From: Gaiellasilicea sp963707575
Lineage (GTDB): Bacteria; Actinomycetota; Thermoleophilia; Gaiellales; Gaiellaceae
DNA: 64,000 bases
Reading direction: 5' to 3'
Assembly (NCBI GenBank): GCA_963707575.1
Contig: OY970171.1
Coordinates: 2,108,001 to 2,172,000, forward strand
Position numbers and translations under genes: made by a program. Position 1 is the stretch's first letter; each line of letters opens with the position of its first letter. The notes beneath the pieces are model-generated. The model was not told where the DNA came from. It worked only from the letters and a program-made list of their open reading frames with translations, and did not search any database. This document shows, piece after piece, positions 8,234-16,268 of this stretch.

Positions 8234-8856
8234 GCAGCACCGTCGAACGTGAGGTGATCGCGCGCGAGGAGGTTCGCGAGCTCAAGGAGCGCGTGATCGA
8301 GATCAACCGCGTCGCCAAGGTGGTCAAGGGCGGCCGGCGCTTCTCGTTCACGGCGCTCGTCGTGATCGGCGACGAGGTCGACCGCGTCGGCGTCGGCTAC
8401 GGGAAGGCCCGCGAGGTTCCGCTCGCGATCTCGAAGGCCGTCGACGACGCCAAGAAGAACCTCTTTACCGTGCCGAAGCACGGCACCACCGTCACGCACG
8501 AGATCCTGGGCGTCTTCGGCGCCGCGCGCGTCTTCATCCGGCCTGCCTCCGAGGGAACCGGCGTGATCGCGGGCGGCGGCGTCCGCGCCGTGCTCGAGCT
8601 CGCGGGGATCCGGGACGTGCTGGCGAAGAGCCTGGGCACGACGAATCCGATCAACATGGCGAAGGCGACCGTGCAGGGCCTGAAGGCGCTCCGCCGCCCC
8701 GAGGACGTGGCCAAGATGCGCGGCAAGACGATCAGCGAGATCCTGCCGCATTCGAAGGCCCGCATCGCGGAGCTGCGCGAGGCTGCCAAGACGCCTGCGG
8801 AGCCCGCTCCCGAGACCGTCGAGGCGACGACCGAGGTCGAGGAGACCGCGTCGTGA
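8230..8856 (+). CDS. rpsE: 30S ribosomal protein S5 with a short acidic tail
   Basis: S5 is part of the mRNA entry site and of the fidelity region with S4. The core has VVKGGRRFSFTALVVIGD, the domain-2 repeat around GVIAGGGVRAVLELAGI, and KSLGTTNPINMAKAT. The start is TTG at 8230, overlapping the rplR TGA. The last 25 residues (PAEPAPETVEATTEVEE) are a Glu/Thr/Pro tail beyond the usual end, a milder case of the tails seen in rpsC and rpsQ. Confidence 0.96.
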   Translation: MSSTVEREVIAREEVRELKERVIEINRVAKVVKGGRRFSFTALVVIGDEVDRVGVGYGKAREVPLAISKAVDDAKKNLFTVPKHGTTVTHEILGVFGAARVFIRPASEGTGVIAGGGVRAVLELAGIRDVLAKSLGTTNPINMAKATVQGLKALRRPEDVAKMRGKTISEILPHSKARIAELREAAKTPAEPAPETVEATTEVEETAS

Positions 8857-9032
8857 GCAAGGTCAAGTTGACGCAGGTCGGCAGCCAGATCGGCCAGAGC
8901 GAGAGCCATCGCGGCACGCTGCGCGCGCTCGGGCTGGGCCGGATCGGCAAGACGAATGAGATCGAGGAGTCGCCGGTGCTCGACGGTATGCTGAGAAAGG
9001 TCGCGCACCTCGTCCAGGTGGAGCGCTCCTGA
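8853..9032 (+). CDS. rpmD: 50S ribosomal protein L30
   Basis: A 59-residue L30: KLTQVGSQIGQSESHRGTLR, then ALGLGRIGKTNEIEESPVLD, then the helix GMLRKVAHLVQVE. GTG at 8853 overlaps the rpsE TGA (GTGA). The position between rpsE and rplO is the standard spc order. Confidence 0.95.
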   Translation: MSKVKLTQVGSQIGQSESHRGTLRALGLGRIGKTNEIEESPVLDGMLRKVAHLVQVERS

Positions 9033-9034
9033 CC

Positions 9035-9661
9035 ATGGCCCCAGCTTCGAAAGACACCTCGAACGTGGAGCTCAGCCTCCACACCCTGCAGCCTGCGCAG
9101 CCGCGCCAGGAGCGCAAGCGCGTGGGCCGCGGGCTGGGCTCCGGCAAGGGCCGCTACTCCGGCCGCGGGATCAAGGGTCAGAAGTCTCGCTCCGGCTCGC
9201 ACGCGATGCCGGCCGGCTTCGAGGGCGGCCAGATGCCGATCGACATGCGGATGCCAAAGCTGCGCGGCAACACCTCGGCCGACGCGATGCCGGTCGGCCC
9301 GTTCCGGACCTATTCGCAGCCCGTGAACCTGCGTGACCTCGAGCGCCTGTTCGAGAACGGCGACACCGTCAACCTCGAGGCGATGGTCGAGAAGGGCCTG
9401 CTGAAGAACACCAAGGCGGATGTGAAGGTGCTCGGCACCGGCGAGCTGACGAAGAAGCTCGCCGTCACCGCACACGGGTTCTCAGCGAGCGCCCGCGAGA
9501 AGATCACGGCTGCCGGCGGCAGCGCGACCGCGCTGAAGGCACCGGCCGACCCGCGCAAGAAGAAGCACCGCAAGGCGAAGCCGGCCACGGCCGAGGACAC
9601 GGCCTCCGAGGCCGAGCCCGAGGCGGCGAACGACGCCGAAGCACCCGCCGAGGAGAGCTAG
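9035..9661 (+). CDS. rplO: 50S ribosomal protein L15 with a charged C-terminal tail
   Basis: L15 is a late-assembly 23S rRNA-binding protein. The N-terminal glycine/basic region KRVGRGLGSGKGRYSGRGIK and the central GFEGGQMPIDMRMPKLRG are diagnostic. Residues after about 165 form a Lys-rich then acidic Ala/Glu tail (208 residues against the usual 145-160). secY starts with TTG immediately after the TAG. Confidence 0.96.
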   Translation: MAPASKDTSNVELSLHTLQPAQPRQERKRVGRGLGSGKGRYSGRGIKGQKSRSGSHAMPAGFEGGQMPIDMRMPKLRGNTSADAMPVGPFRTYSQPVNLRDLERLFENGDTVNLEAMVEKGLLKNTKADVKVLGTGELTKKLAVTAHGFSASAREKITAAGGSATALKAPADPRKKKHRKAKPATAEDTASEAEPEAANDAEAPAEES

Positions 9662-10915
9662 TTGTTCTCCTGGCTCGCCAACGCGTGGCGCGTGCCCGAG
9701 CTGCGCCGCCGCGTCCTCTTCACCGCCCTGATCCTCGCGCTCTACCGCCTCGGCTCGTGGATGCCCGCACCGGGCGTCAACTCCGACACGATCGACAACT
9801 ACTTCGACGGTCGCGGCGGCACGATCCTGGGGCTGCTCAACCTCTTCTCGGGCGGCGCGCTCTCGCAGTTCTCGATCTTCGCGCTCGGGATCATGCCGTA
9901 CGTCACGGCCTCGATCATCCTGCAGCTGATGACCGTGGTGATCCCGCGGCTCGCCGAGCTGCAGAAGGAGGGCGAGTCGGGCTACGCCAAGATCAACCAG
10001 TACACGCGCTACCTGACGGTCGTGCTCGCCGCCCTGCAGGCGATCGGGTACGCCTTCCTGTTCCGGCGCCAGGGCGTGCTCGACGCGAACCTCGGCCGCG
10101 TGACCCTGATCGTGATCACCCTGACGGTGGGCTGCACCCTGCTGATGTGGATGGGCGAGCTGATCACCAAGCGCGGGATCGGAAACGGCATCTCGCTCCT
10201 CATCTTCGCCTCCATCCTCACGGGCGCGCCGCTCGGCATCGCCGCCTGGTGGAACGGTGGCCCGATGGAGAAGCTCTTCTTCCCGCTGATCGCGCTCTCC
10301 ATCATCGCCGCGATCGTCTTCATCCAGGAAGGCCAGAGACGCATCCCGATCCAGTACGCGAAACGGATGGTCGGCCGCCGCATGACCGCGGGCGGATCCA
10401 CGTACATGCCGCTGCGCGTGAACATGGCCGGCGTCATTCCCGTCATCTTCGCGGCCGCCGTGATGGCCTTCCCGCCCACGATCGGGCAGTACTTCCCGCA
10501 GACGCAGGAGTTCGTGAACGAGCACTTCCTCCCCACGGGCATCCCCTACATGCTCATGCAGGGCTTCCTGATCGTCGTCTTCACCTACTTCTACACGGCG
10601 GTTCAGTTCAACCCGGTCGACCAGGCCGACAACCTGCGCCGCTACGGCGGCTACATCCCGGGTATCCGCCCCGGCCCGCCGACCGCGCAGTACCTCGATC
10701 GCGTGCTGACGCGGCTGACGCTGCCGGGCGCGATCTACCTCGCGCTCGTCGCGACCCTGCCGACGCTCTTCATCCGCTACGGCGGCTTCTCGCAGGCCAC
10801 CGCCGGCGCGCTCGGCGGCACCTCGGTGCTGATCGCAGTCGGCGTCGCGCTCGACACGATGCGCCAGATGGAGTCGCAGATGATGGCGCGCTCCTACGAA
10901 GGCTTCCTCAAATAG
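9662..10915 (+). CDS. secY: Protein translocase subunit SecY
   Basis: SecY is the ten-helix channel of the Sec translocon in the inner membrane, working with SecE, SecG and SecA. The 417-residue product has RRRVLFTALILALYRLGSWM (helix 1), the plug region with NLFSGGALSQFSIFALGIMP, and cytoplasmic RIPIQYAKRMVGRR before helix 7. TTG at 9662 follows the rplO stop. The TAG overlaps the GTG of adk, linking secretion and nucleotide genes to the ribosomal operon as usual. Confidence 0.97.
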   Translation: MFSWLANAWRVPELRRRVLFTALILALYRLGSWMPAPGVNSDTIDNYFDGRGGTILGLLNLFSGGALSQFSIFALGIMPYVTASIILQLMTVVIPRLAELQKEGESGYAKINQYTRYLTVVLAALQAIGYAFLFRRQGVLDANLGRVTLIVITLTVGCTLLMWMGELITKRGIGNGISLLIFASILTGAPLGIAAWWNGGPMEKLFFPLIALSIIAAIVFIQEGQRRIPIQYAKRMVGRRMTAGGSTYMPLRVNMAGVIPVIFAAAVMAFPPTIGQYFPQTQEFVNEHFLPTGIPYMLMQGFLIVVFTYFYTAVQFNPVDQADNLRRYGGYIPGIRPGPPTAQYLDRVLTRLTLPGAIYLALVATLPTLFIRYGGFSQATAGALGGTSVLIAVGVALDTMRQMESQMMARSYEGFLK

Positions 10916-11499
10916 TGAACGTTCTGGTCCTGGGGCCACAGGGCTCCGGCAAGGGCACCCAGGCGACGCGCCTGGCCGAGGAGCACCAGATCCCGCATGT
11001 CTCCACGGGGGACATGTTCCGCGCGCTGGACGGCTCGAGCGAGCTCGGTCGCGAGGTGAAGGCGATCATGGACCGCGGCGATCTCGTTCCCGACGAGATC
11101 ACGATCCGCATGATCCGCGACCGGCTCGCCAAGGACGATGCGGAGGTCGGGTTCATCCTCGACGGCTTCCCGCGCAACCTCGCCCAGGCGGAGGCGCTCG
11201 ACGAGATGCTGGCCGAGATCGGCCGGGCGCTCGACGTGATCTTCTTCTTCGACCTCGACGACGCGACCGCGACCGAGCGCGCTCTGGGCCGCGCGCACGA
11301 GGAGGGTCGCACCGACGACACGCCGGAGACGATCGCGCGGCGCCTCGCGGTCTACCACGAGCAGACGGAGCCGGTGGTCGAGCACTACCGCACGACCGGA
11401 AAGCTCGTGCCGCTGCACGCGTCGCGGCCGGTGGATGACGTGCAGGAAGAGATCCACTCCGCACTCGAGCAGGTTCAGTCGATGAGCGGCCGCGCATGA
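10915..11499 (+). CDS. adk: Adenylate kinase, short-lid type
   Basis: Catalyses AMP + ATP to 2 ADP. The P-loop is GPQGSGKGTQ at residues 7-16; the AMP-binding segment VSTGDMFRA and the FILDGFPRN motif follow. The lid between LGRAHEEGRTDD and RRLAVYHEQT is short and lacks the zinc cysteines of long-lid enzymes, the common actinobacterial form. 194 residues. GTG at 10915 overlaps the secY TAG; the end overlaps the map ATG by four bases. Confidence 0.96.
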   Translation: MNVLVLGPQGSGKGTQATRLAEEHQIPHVSTGDMFRALDGSSELGREVKAIMDRGDLVPDEITIRMIRDRLAKDDAEVGFILDGFPRNLAQAEALDEMLAEIGRALDVIFFFDLDDATATERALGRAHEEGRTDDTPETIARRLAVYHEQTEPVVEHYRTTGKLVPLHASRPVDDVQEEIHSALEQVQSMSGRA

Positions 11500-12284
11500 T
11501 CGTCCGCAAGTCGCACGCCGAGATCGAGAAGATGGCCGCTGCAGGGCGCGTCGTCGCCGACACGATCGACCATGTCGGCACGCGGCTCGAGCCTGGGATC
11601 ACGACGGGGGAGCTCGACAGGATCGCCGAGGACTTCATCCGCTCGCGCGGAGGCGTCCCCACGTCCATGGGCTACCGGGGCTATCCCGCAGCGATCTGCA
11701 TCTCACCGAACACGGTCGTCGTGCACGGCATCCCGGGCGCCCACGTCGTGGCGGACGGCGACGTGATCACGATCGACGTCGGCGTCACGCTCGACGGCTT
11801 CATCGCGGACAGCGCCTACACGTTCGGCGTGGGCGAGGTCGAGCCGGAGGCCCAGCGCCTGCTCGAGGTGGGCCGCGACGCGCTTACAGCCGGAATCGCG
11901 CAGGCACGCGCGGGCAATCGCGTCGGTGACATCTCAGCTGCGGTGCAGCACCTGGTGGAGGCCAACGGCTTCTCCGTCGTCCGCAGTCTCGTCGGGCACG
12001 GCGTCGGCCGCTCCTACCACGAGGACCCGCACATTCCGAACTTTGGCGAGCCGGGTCGCGGTCCCCTGCTCTCCGAGGGGATGACGATCGCGATCGAGCC
12101 GATGATCACCGCCGGCGGCGCCGACGTCTACGTCGAGGACGACGAGTGGACGATCTCGACCGAGGACGGCTCGCTGTCCTGCCATTTCGAGCACACGGTC
12201 GCGATTTCGGCGGACGGCCCGCGCATCCTGACGATGAGCAACGTCCGCCGCGAGGGCAATCGAGAGGCGTCTTTGCTACAGTGA
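11496..12284 (+). CDS. map: Methionine aminopeptidase, type I
   Basis: Removes the initiator methionine from new proteins. The 262-residue chain carries the five expected metal ligands: Asp in TIDVGVTL, Asp in IADSAYT, His in GHGVGRSYHEDP, Glu in AIEPM and Glu in CHFEHTV. It overlaps adk by four bases. A possible -10 (TACAGT, 12277-12282) in its 3' end could give extra transcription of infA onward. Confidence 0.96.
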   Translation: MIVRKSHAEIEKMAAAGRVVADTIDHVGTRLEPGITTGELDRIAEDFIRSRGGVPTSMGYRGYPAAICISPNTVVVHGIPGAHVVADGDVITIDVGVTLDGFIADSAYTFGVGEVEPEAQRLLEVGRDALTAGIAQARAGNRVGDISAAVQHLVEANGFSVVRSLVGHGVGRSYHEDPHIPNFGEPGRGPLLSEGMTIAIEPMITAGGADVYVEDDEWTISTEDGSLSCHFEHTVAISADGPRILTMSNVRREGNREASLLQ

Positions 12285-12363
12285 ACGGCCGCGCGGCTAC
12301 GGCCGCGCTTTGCCGCGCGCACCAACCAATCGCACAAACGAACGGAGCTCGTCCACAGGTTCA

Positions 12364-12585
12364 ATGGCAGTCAAAGAAGAGAAGATCGAGGTCGAAGGCG
12401 AGGTCGTCGAGGCGCTCCCCAGCACGATGTTCAGGGTGCAGCTCGACACCGGCCACAGTGTCCTCGCGACCATCTCCGGGAAGATGCGCAAGCACTACAT
12501 CCGCATCCTTCCGGGCGACAAGGTCAAGGTCGAGCTCTCTCCCTACGACCTGAACCGCGGCAGGATCACGTTCAGGCACCGCTAG
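12364..12585 (+). CDS. infA: Translation initiation factor IF-1
   Basis: IF-1 is an OB-fold protein that covers the 30S A site during initiation. The 73-residue product has the canonical VEGEVVEALPSTMFRVQLDTG and ILPGDKVKVELSPYDLNRGR. ATG at 12364 gives the standard N-terminus; an in-frame ATG 54 bases upstream would add an unlikely basic leader. The 79-base gap after map holds two copies of ACGGCCGCGC (12285-12294 and 12299-12308). Confidence 0.97.
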   Translation: MAVKEEKIEVEGEVVEALPSTMFRVQLDTGHSVLATISGKMRKHYIRILPGDKVKVELSPYDLNRGRITFRHR

Positions 12586-12605
12586 CCGCCACCGCAAAGG
12601 AATTC

Positions 12606-12719
12606 ATGAAGGTCCGTCCGTCCGTCAAGCCCATGTGTGAGCGCTGCCGTGTGATCAAGCGGCATGGGCGCACCATGGTCATCTGCGTCAATCCCCGGCA
12701 CAAGCAAAGGCAGGGTTAG
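12606..12719 (+). CDS. rpmJ: 50S ribosomal protein L36, zinc form
   Basis: A 37-residue L36 with CERC and CVNPRH supplying the three cysteines and one histidine of the zinc site (C+ form). ATG at 12606 has AAAGGA 5 bases upstream. It lies between infA and rpsM as in most bacteria. C+ forms of small ribosomal proteins are often displaced by C- paralogues under zinc starvation; none is in the window. Confidence 0.96.
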   Translation: MKVRPSVKPMCERCRVIKRHGRTMVICVNPRHKQRQG

Positions 12720-12724
12720 ATCAC

Positions 12725-13099
12725 TTGGCAAGAATCGCAGGCGTCAACCTCCCGAACCAGAAGCGTCTGGAGATCGGGCTGACGTACATCTACGGGATCG
12801 GCCAGCCGACCGCGCGCACGATCTGCGCCGCGCTCGAGCTCGACCCGAACGAGAAGGTGCGCGACCTCACCGACGACGAGGTGAACAAGCTGCGCGGCTA
12901 CATCGACGGCGAGCTCCAGGTCGAGGGTGACCTGCGCCGCGAGCGCTCGCAGGCGATCAAGCGCCTGAGTGAGATCGGCAGCCTGCGCGGGATCCGGCAC
13001 CGCCGCGGCCTGCCGGTGCACGGACAGCGGACGAAGACCAACGCGCGCACGCGCAAGGGGCCGAAGAAGACCGTCGGCCGCGGGAAGAAGGCGAAGTAA
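12725..13099 (+). CDS. rpsM: 30S ribosomal protein S13
   Basis: S13 contacts P-site tRNA and forms intersubunit bridges. The 124-residue product starts with the TTG at 12725 (MARIAGVNLPNQKRLE) and ends in the basic tail GQRTKTNARTRKGPKKTVG. The helix-two-turn-helix segment LTYIYGIGQPTARTIC is intact. TAATG overlap with rpsK. Confidence 0.97.
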   Translation: MARIAGVNLPNQKRLEIGLTYIYGIGQPTARTICAALELDPNEKVRDLTDDEVNKLRGYIDGELQVEGDLRRERSQAIKRLSEIGSLRGIRHRRGLPVHGQRTKTNARTRKGPKKTVGRGKKAK

Positions 13100-13503
13100 T
13101 GGCTCCACCTCGCAAGGCTGCGGCCAGAGGCCGCACGCGTCGCCGTGTCCGCAAGAACATTGCGATCGGCCAGGCCCACATCAAGACCTCGTTCAACAAC
13201 ACGATCGTCGCGCTGACCGACAACGACGGCAACGTGATCGCGTGGGAGTCCGCCGGCTCGGCCGGGTTCAAGGGCTCGCGCAAGTCGACCCCGTTCGCAG
13301 CCCAGGTCACCGCCGACTCCTGTGCCCGCAAGGGAATGGAGCACGGCCTGCAGAAGGTCGCGGTCTTCGTCAAGGGCCCGGGCTCGGGCCGTGAGACGGC
13401 GATCCGCTCCCTCCAGGCTGCCGGTCTGGAGATCCTCGGCGTCACGGACGTGACCCCGCAGGCCCACAACGGGGTCCGCCCCCGAAAGCGGAGGCGCGTC
13501 TAG
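13099..13503 (+). CDS. rpsK: 30S ribosomal protein S11
   Basis: S11 is in the platform and contacts mRNA at the E site. The 134-residue product has AHIKTSFNNTIVALTD, SAGSAGFKGSRKSTPFAAQ and the C-terminal VTPQAHNGVRPRKRRRV. The TAG shares a base with the GTG of rpsD. Confidence 0.97.
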   Translation: MAPPRKAAARGRTRRRVRKNIAIGQAHIKTSFNNTIVALTDNDGNVIAWESAGSAGFKGSRKSTPFAAQVTADSCARKGMEHGLQKVAVFVKGPGSGRETAIRSLQAAGLEILGVTDVTPQAHNGVRPRKRRRV

Positions 13504-14123
13504 TGGCCAGAGACCTCGGACCCAAGTGCCGCGTCTGCCGGCGGGAAGGCATGAAGCTCTTCCTGAAGGGCGAGCGCTGCCTGACGGAGAAGTGCTCGAT
13601 CGAGCGGCGCTCCTATCCGCCGGGCGAGCACGGCCGCGGGCGGATCAAGCAGAGCGAGTACCTGCTCCAGCTGCGTGAGAAGCAGAAGGCGCGCCGGTAC
13701 TACGGCCTGCTCGAGAAGCAGTTCCGCAACTACTACGAGAAGGCGACGAAGGGCCTGGGGGCACCGGGCGAGAACCTGCTCCGGATGCTCGAGACCCGGC
13801 TCGACAACGTCGTCTACCGCCTCGGCTTCGCCGGCTCCCGCGCCCAGGCGCGCCAGCTCGTCCGTCACGGCCACTTCCTCGTGAACGGCCGCCGGGTGAA
13901 CATCCCGAGCTACGGCGTCCGCCCCGACGACATCGTCACGATGAAGCAGGGGAGCCCCGCCGAGCAGACGATCCGCGACGCCACCGACCTGACCGCTTCG
14001 GTCGCACCGTGGCTGCAGGCGGATCACGAAGGATTGACGGGCAAGGTGCTCAAGTGGCCCGAGCGTGCCGAGATCGACACGCCGGTCCAGGAGTCCTTGA
14101 TCGTCGAGCTCTATTCCAAGTAG
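13503..14123 (+). CDS. rpsD: 30S ribosomal protein S4, zinc-binding form
   Basis: S4 starts 30S assembly and represses the alpha operon in many bacteria. The N-terminal CRVCRREGMKLFLKGERC followed by LTEKC is a four-cysteine zinc knuckle, and the S4 domain covers about 95-155 (LDNVVYRLGFAGSRAQARQL). 206 residues. GTG at 13503. It is followed by a 28-base gap with a good binding site for rpoA. Confidence 0.97.
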   Translation: MARDLGPKCRVCRREGMKLFLKGERCLTEKCSIERRSYPPGEHGRGRIKQSEYLLQLREKQKARRYYGLLEKQFRNYYEKATKGLGAPGENLLRMLETRLDNVVYRLGFAGSRAQARQLVRHGHFLVNGRRVNIPSYGVRPDDIVTMKQGSPAEQTIRDATDLTASVAPWLQADHEGLTGKVLKWPERAEIDTPVQESLIVELYSK

Positions 14124-14151
14124 CACTCAGAAGGAAGAAAGGATCGCTTAC

Positions 14152-15120
14152 GTGGCTACCCGTACCAGCCTGATGGACTTCCAGATTCCCCGCATCGTCC
14201 ACGAGGAGATCAACGAGGACCGTGGCGTCTTCGTGATCGAGCCGCTGGACCGCGGCTTCGGCTACACGTTCGGCAACTCGCTGCGCCGCGTGCTGCTCTC
14301 GTCGCTCGAGGGCGCCGCCGTGACCGCCGTCAAGATCGAAGGCGTCGCGCACGAGTTCACGACGCTGCCCGGCGTCCGTGAGGACGTCACCGACGTCCTG
14401 CTCAACCTCAAGAACCTGATCTGCCGCCTGCACGGCGAGAGCCCGGAGGTCGAGGTCCACATCGCGAAGAAGGGCGCCGGCGCCGTCACGGCCGCCGACA
14501 TCCAGGCACCCGCCGACCTCGAGATCCTGAACCCCGAGCTCGAGCTCGCGCACCTCTCCGACAAGGGGAAGCTCGAGATGACGCTGACGATCGGCCGCGG
14601 CCGGGGCTACGTGCCGGCCGAGCTGAACCGTGGGCCCGAGCAGCCGATCGGCGTGATTCCGATCGACTCGATCTTCTCGCCCGTCCGCCGCGTCTCCTAC
14701 GACGTCGAGGCCGCGCGTGTCGGACAGCGGACGGACTACGACAAGCTCCGGCTCGACGTGACGACCGACGGCTCGCTCGAGCCGCGCGACGCGATCGGCC
14801 AGGCTGCCGAGATCCTGATCCGCCAGCTCGCGATCTTCACCGATCTCGACCGGATCGAGGGCTTCGGCGAGGCCGCAGCTGCGGACGCCGGCGCCGAGGC
14901 ACCCGCCGCGCACGGGATGGAGAACTTCCCGATCGAGGAGCTCGAGCTGGGCGTGCGCTCGTACAACTGCCTCAAGCGCGTCGGCATCGAGACGATCGGC
15001 GACCTGGTCTCCAAGTCGGAGAACGAGCTCGCCGCGATCCCGAACTTCGGCAAGAAGTCGATCGAAGAGGTCAAGGAGACCCTGCAGACGCATGGCCTCG
15101 GCCTGCGGGGAGACGAATAG
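14152..15120 (+). CDS. rpoA: RNA polymerase alpha subunit
   Basis: The alpha dimer nucleates RNA polymerase; its C-terminal domain binds UP elements and activators. The N-terminal domain shows PLDRGFGYTFGNSLRRVLLS and GVREDVTDVLLNLK; the C-terminal domain (about 255-322) shows LELGVRSYNCLKRVGIETIG. 322 residues. GTG at 14152 has AAAGGA 9 bases upstream. The gene ends just before a 164-base palindrome that separates it from rplQ. Confidence 0.97.
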   Translation: MATRTSLMDFQIPRIVHEEINEDRGVFVIEPLDRGFGYTFGNSLRRVLLSSLEGAAVTAVKIEGVAHEFTTLPGVREDVTDVLLNLKNLICRLHGESPEVEVHIAKKGAGAVTAADIQAPADLEILNPELELAHLSDKGKLEMTLTIGRGRGYVPAELNRGPEQPIGVIPIDSIFSPVRRVSYDVEAARVGQRTDYDKLRLDVTTDGSLEPRDAIGQAAEILIRQLAIFTDLDRIEGFGEAAAADAGAEAPAAHGMENFPIEELELGVRSYNCLKRVGIETIGDLVSKSENELAAIPNFGKKSIEEVKETLQTHGLGLRGDE

Positions 15121-15121
15121 T

Positions 15122-15285
15122 AGTGGCTCTCCCGGCAACGGTTAGGGCGTCGCTGGCGCGCGATCTGCGGCGCGCTGCGGCGTCCTCAGTCGCGCCCAGG
15201 CGTTCCGGCCTGGGCGCTCCCTGCGTCCTTGCATCGCTTGCAGCTCCCGCGCCAGCGGCGCGAAACCGTCACCGGGAGAGCCACT
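15122..15285. repeat. Large imperfect palindrome between rpoA and rplQ
   Basis: The gap is almost all inverted repeat. AGTGGCTCTCCCGG (15122-15135) pairs perfectly with CCGGGAGAGCCACT (15272-15285). ACGGTT pairs with AACCGT (15138-15143 and 15264-15269), and CGCTGGCGCG with CGCGCCAGCG (15151-15160 and 15248-15257). A central hairpin GCGCCCAGG/CCTGGGCGC (15192-15200/15209-15217) caps it. The right arm contains the rplQ ribosome binding site GGGAG (15274-15278). It may be a translational control structure, or a short palindromic (MITE/REP-like) insertion. Confidence 0.85.
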
Positions 15286-15286
15286 G

Positions 15287-15673
15287 ATGAAGCACGCCCG
15301 CGCAGGTAAGAAGCTGGGGCGCGACTCCGCGCACCGGAAGGCGCTCTACTCGAACCTCGCGGGCGCGCTACTCGAGCACGGCCGGATCCAGACGACCGAG
15401 GCGAAGGCGAAAGCGGTCAAGCCGTTTGCCGAGAAGATGATCACGCTCGGCAAGCGGGGCGACCTCGCCGCACGCCGGAAGGCGCTCTCCGAGCTCCGCT
15501 CGCCCGACGTCGTCTCGCACCTCTTCTCGGACGTGGCCCCGCGATTCGCCGAGCGGCCGGGCGGCTACACGCGGATCGTGAAGCTCGGTCAGCGCCAGGG
15601 CGACGCCGCCGAGATGGTCTATCTCGAGCTCGTGGACTACGAGCCCGCCCGGGCGCTCGCACCCGGCGCGTAG
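15287..15673 (+). CDS. rplQ: 50S ribosomal protein L17
   Basis: L17 lies near the tunnel exit. The 128-residue product has MKHARAGKKLGRDSAHRKAL, LLEHGRIQTTEAKAKAV and the C-terminal GGYTRIVKLGQRQGDAAEMV. ATG at 15287 is 8 bases after GGGAG, which lies inside the right arm of the rpoA-rplQ palindrome. Access to it may therefore be limited in the mRNA. It is the last gene of the operon and is followed by a strong hairpin. Confidence 0.97.
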   Translation: MKHARAGKKLGRDSAHRKALYSNLAGALLEHGRIQTTEAKAKAVKPFAEKMITLGKRGDLAARRKALSELRSPDVVSHLFSDVAPRFAERPGGYTRIVKLGQRQGDAAEMVYLELVDYEPARALAPGA

Positions 15674-15744
15674 CGCCGCCGCAGAAGTCACGCAATCGTC
15701 GCGAAGGCGTACGTCTCCCGTGCGCCTCGCTGACGTACGCTGAA

Positions 15745-15771
15745 CCCAGGGGGCGTCGCGGCCCCCTTGGG
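15745..15771 (+). terminator. Hairpin after rplQ
   Basis: CCCA-GGGGGC pairs with GCCCCC-T-TGGG around a GTCGCG loop. It has no U-run, as is common in GC-rich actinobacterial terminators. It lies 72 bases after the rplQ stop and marks the likely end of the ribosomal operon. Confidence 0.65.
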
Positions 15772-15823
15772 GCACGTTGGGCTCGGCATGTTGGGTCGGC
15801 ACGTTGGGTCGGCACGTTGGGCT
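15771..15823 (+). repeat. Four 13-14 base tandem repeats
   Basis: GGCACGTTGGGCTC, GGCATGTTGGGTC, GGCACGTTGGGTC and GGCACGTTGGGCT lie head to tail and end at a TAGGCT -10-like box (15823-15828). They cover the -35 region of that box, so they could be a repeated operator; they could also be a neutral microsatellite. Confidence 0.75.
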
Positions 15824-15835
15824 AGGCTCGGCTCG

Positions 15836-15928
15836 GTGTCACCGGCCGAGAGAGCCAGCCACGACGCGCCCGCCCTCGCGACGTTCAGCCACGGGCGCGC
15901 GTTCCAGCCGATCGACCCTCGCGCCTGA
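15836..15928 (+). CDS. Possible leaderless 30-residue ORF upstream of the nfeD-like gene
   Basis: GTG at 15836 lies exactly 7 bases after TAGGCT (15823-15828), the spacing seen at other apparently leaderless genes in this window. The frame runs 30 codons (MSPAERASHDAPALATF at the start) and stops 7 bases before the ATG of the nfeD-like gene. I do not recognise the peptide. It may be a short protein or a leader whose translation couples to the next gene. Evidence is positional only. Confidence 0.4.
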   Translation: MSPAERASHDAPALATFSHGRAFQPIDPRA

Positions 15929-15935
15929 GCCCGGC

Positions 15936-16268
15936 ATGGCGTTCCTCGTCGCCCTGGTGCTCGCGCTCTTCGTCCTCTCGCCGCCGTGGACCTACGTCGC
16001 TGTCGGCGTTGGCGCTGCCGTCGAGCTCGGCGAGGCGTGGTTCTGGTGGTGGTTCTCGCGGCGCGGTCAGCCCAAGGTCGGCGTGGAGACGCTCGTGGGC
16101 CGGCGGGCGCGCGTCACGACCGCGTGCAGGCCATACGGTCAGGTCCACGTGGCCGGCGAGCTCTGGCAGGCGCGCTGCGAAGCCGGCGCGGAGGAGGGAT
16201 CCACCGTCGAGGTCGCCGCCGTCGACGGGCTTCTGCTCGTCGTCGAGCCGAGCGCGGAGCGCCGGTGA
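15936..16268 (+). CDS. Small NfeD-like membrane protein
   Basis: The first 38 residues are hydrophobic and form one or two membrane helices (MAFLVALVLALFVLSPPW, then AVGVGAAVELGEAWFWWW). The remainder fits the OB-fold NfeD domain: VGRRARV, PYGQVHVAGELWQARCE, then GSTVEVAAVDGLLLVVEP. NfeD proteins partner with stomatins or membrane proteases in envelope quality control; no stomatin gene is next to it. 110 residues. The TGA overlaps the truA GTG. Confidence 0.75.
   Translation: MAFLVALVLALFVLSPPWTYVAVGVGAAVELGEAWFWWWFSRRGQPKVGVETLVGRRARVTTACRPYGQVHVAGELWQARCEAGAEEGSTVEVAAVDGLLLVVEPSAERR

Noticed and set aside
9685..11499. 604-codon open frame over secY and adk
   Set aside because: Only its last 195 codons are a real gene (adk); the rest is the out-of-frame shadow of secY, low in hydrophobics and rich in Arg.
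15771..15823. CRISPR-like array
   Set aside because: The repeats are 13-14 bases and directly joined with no spacers.
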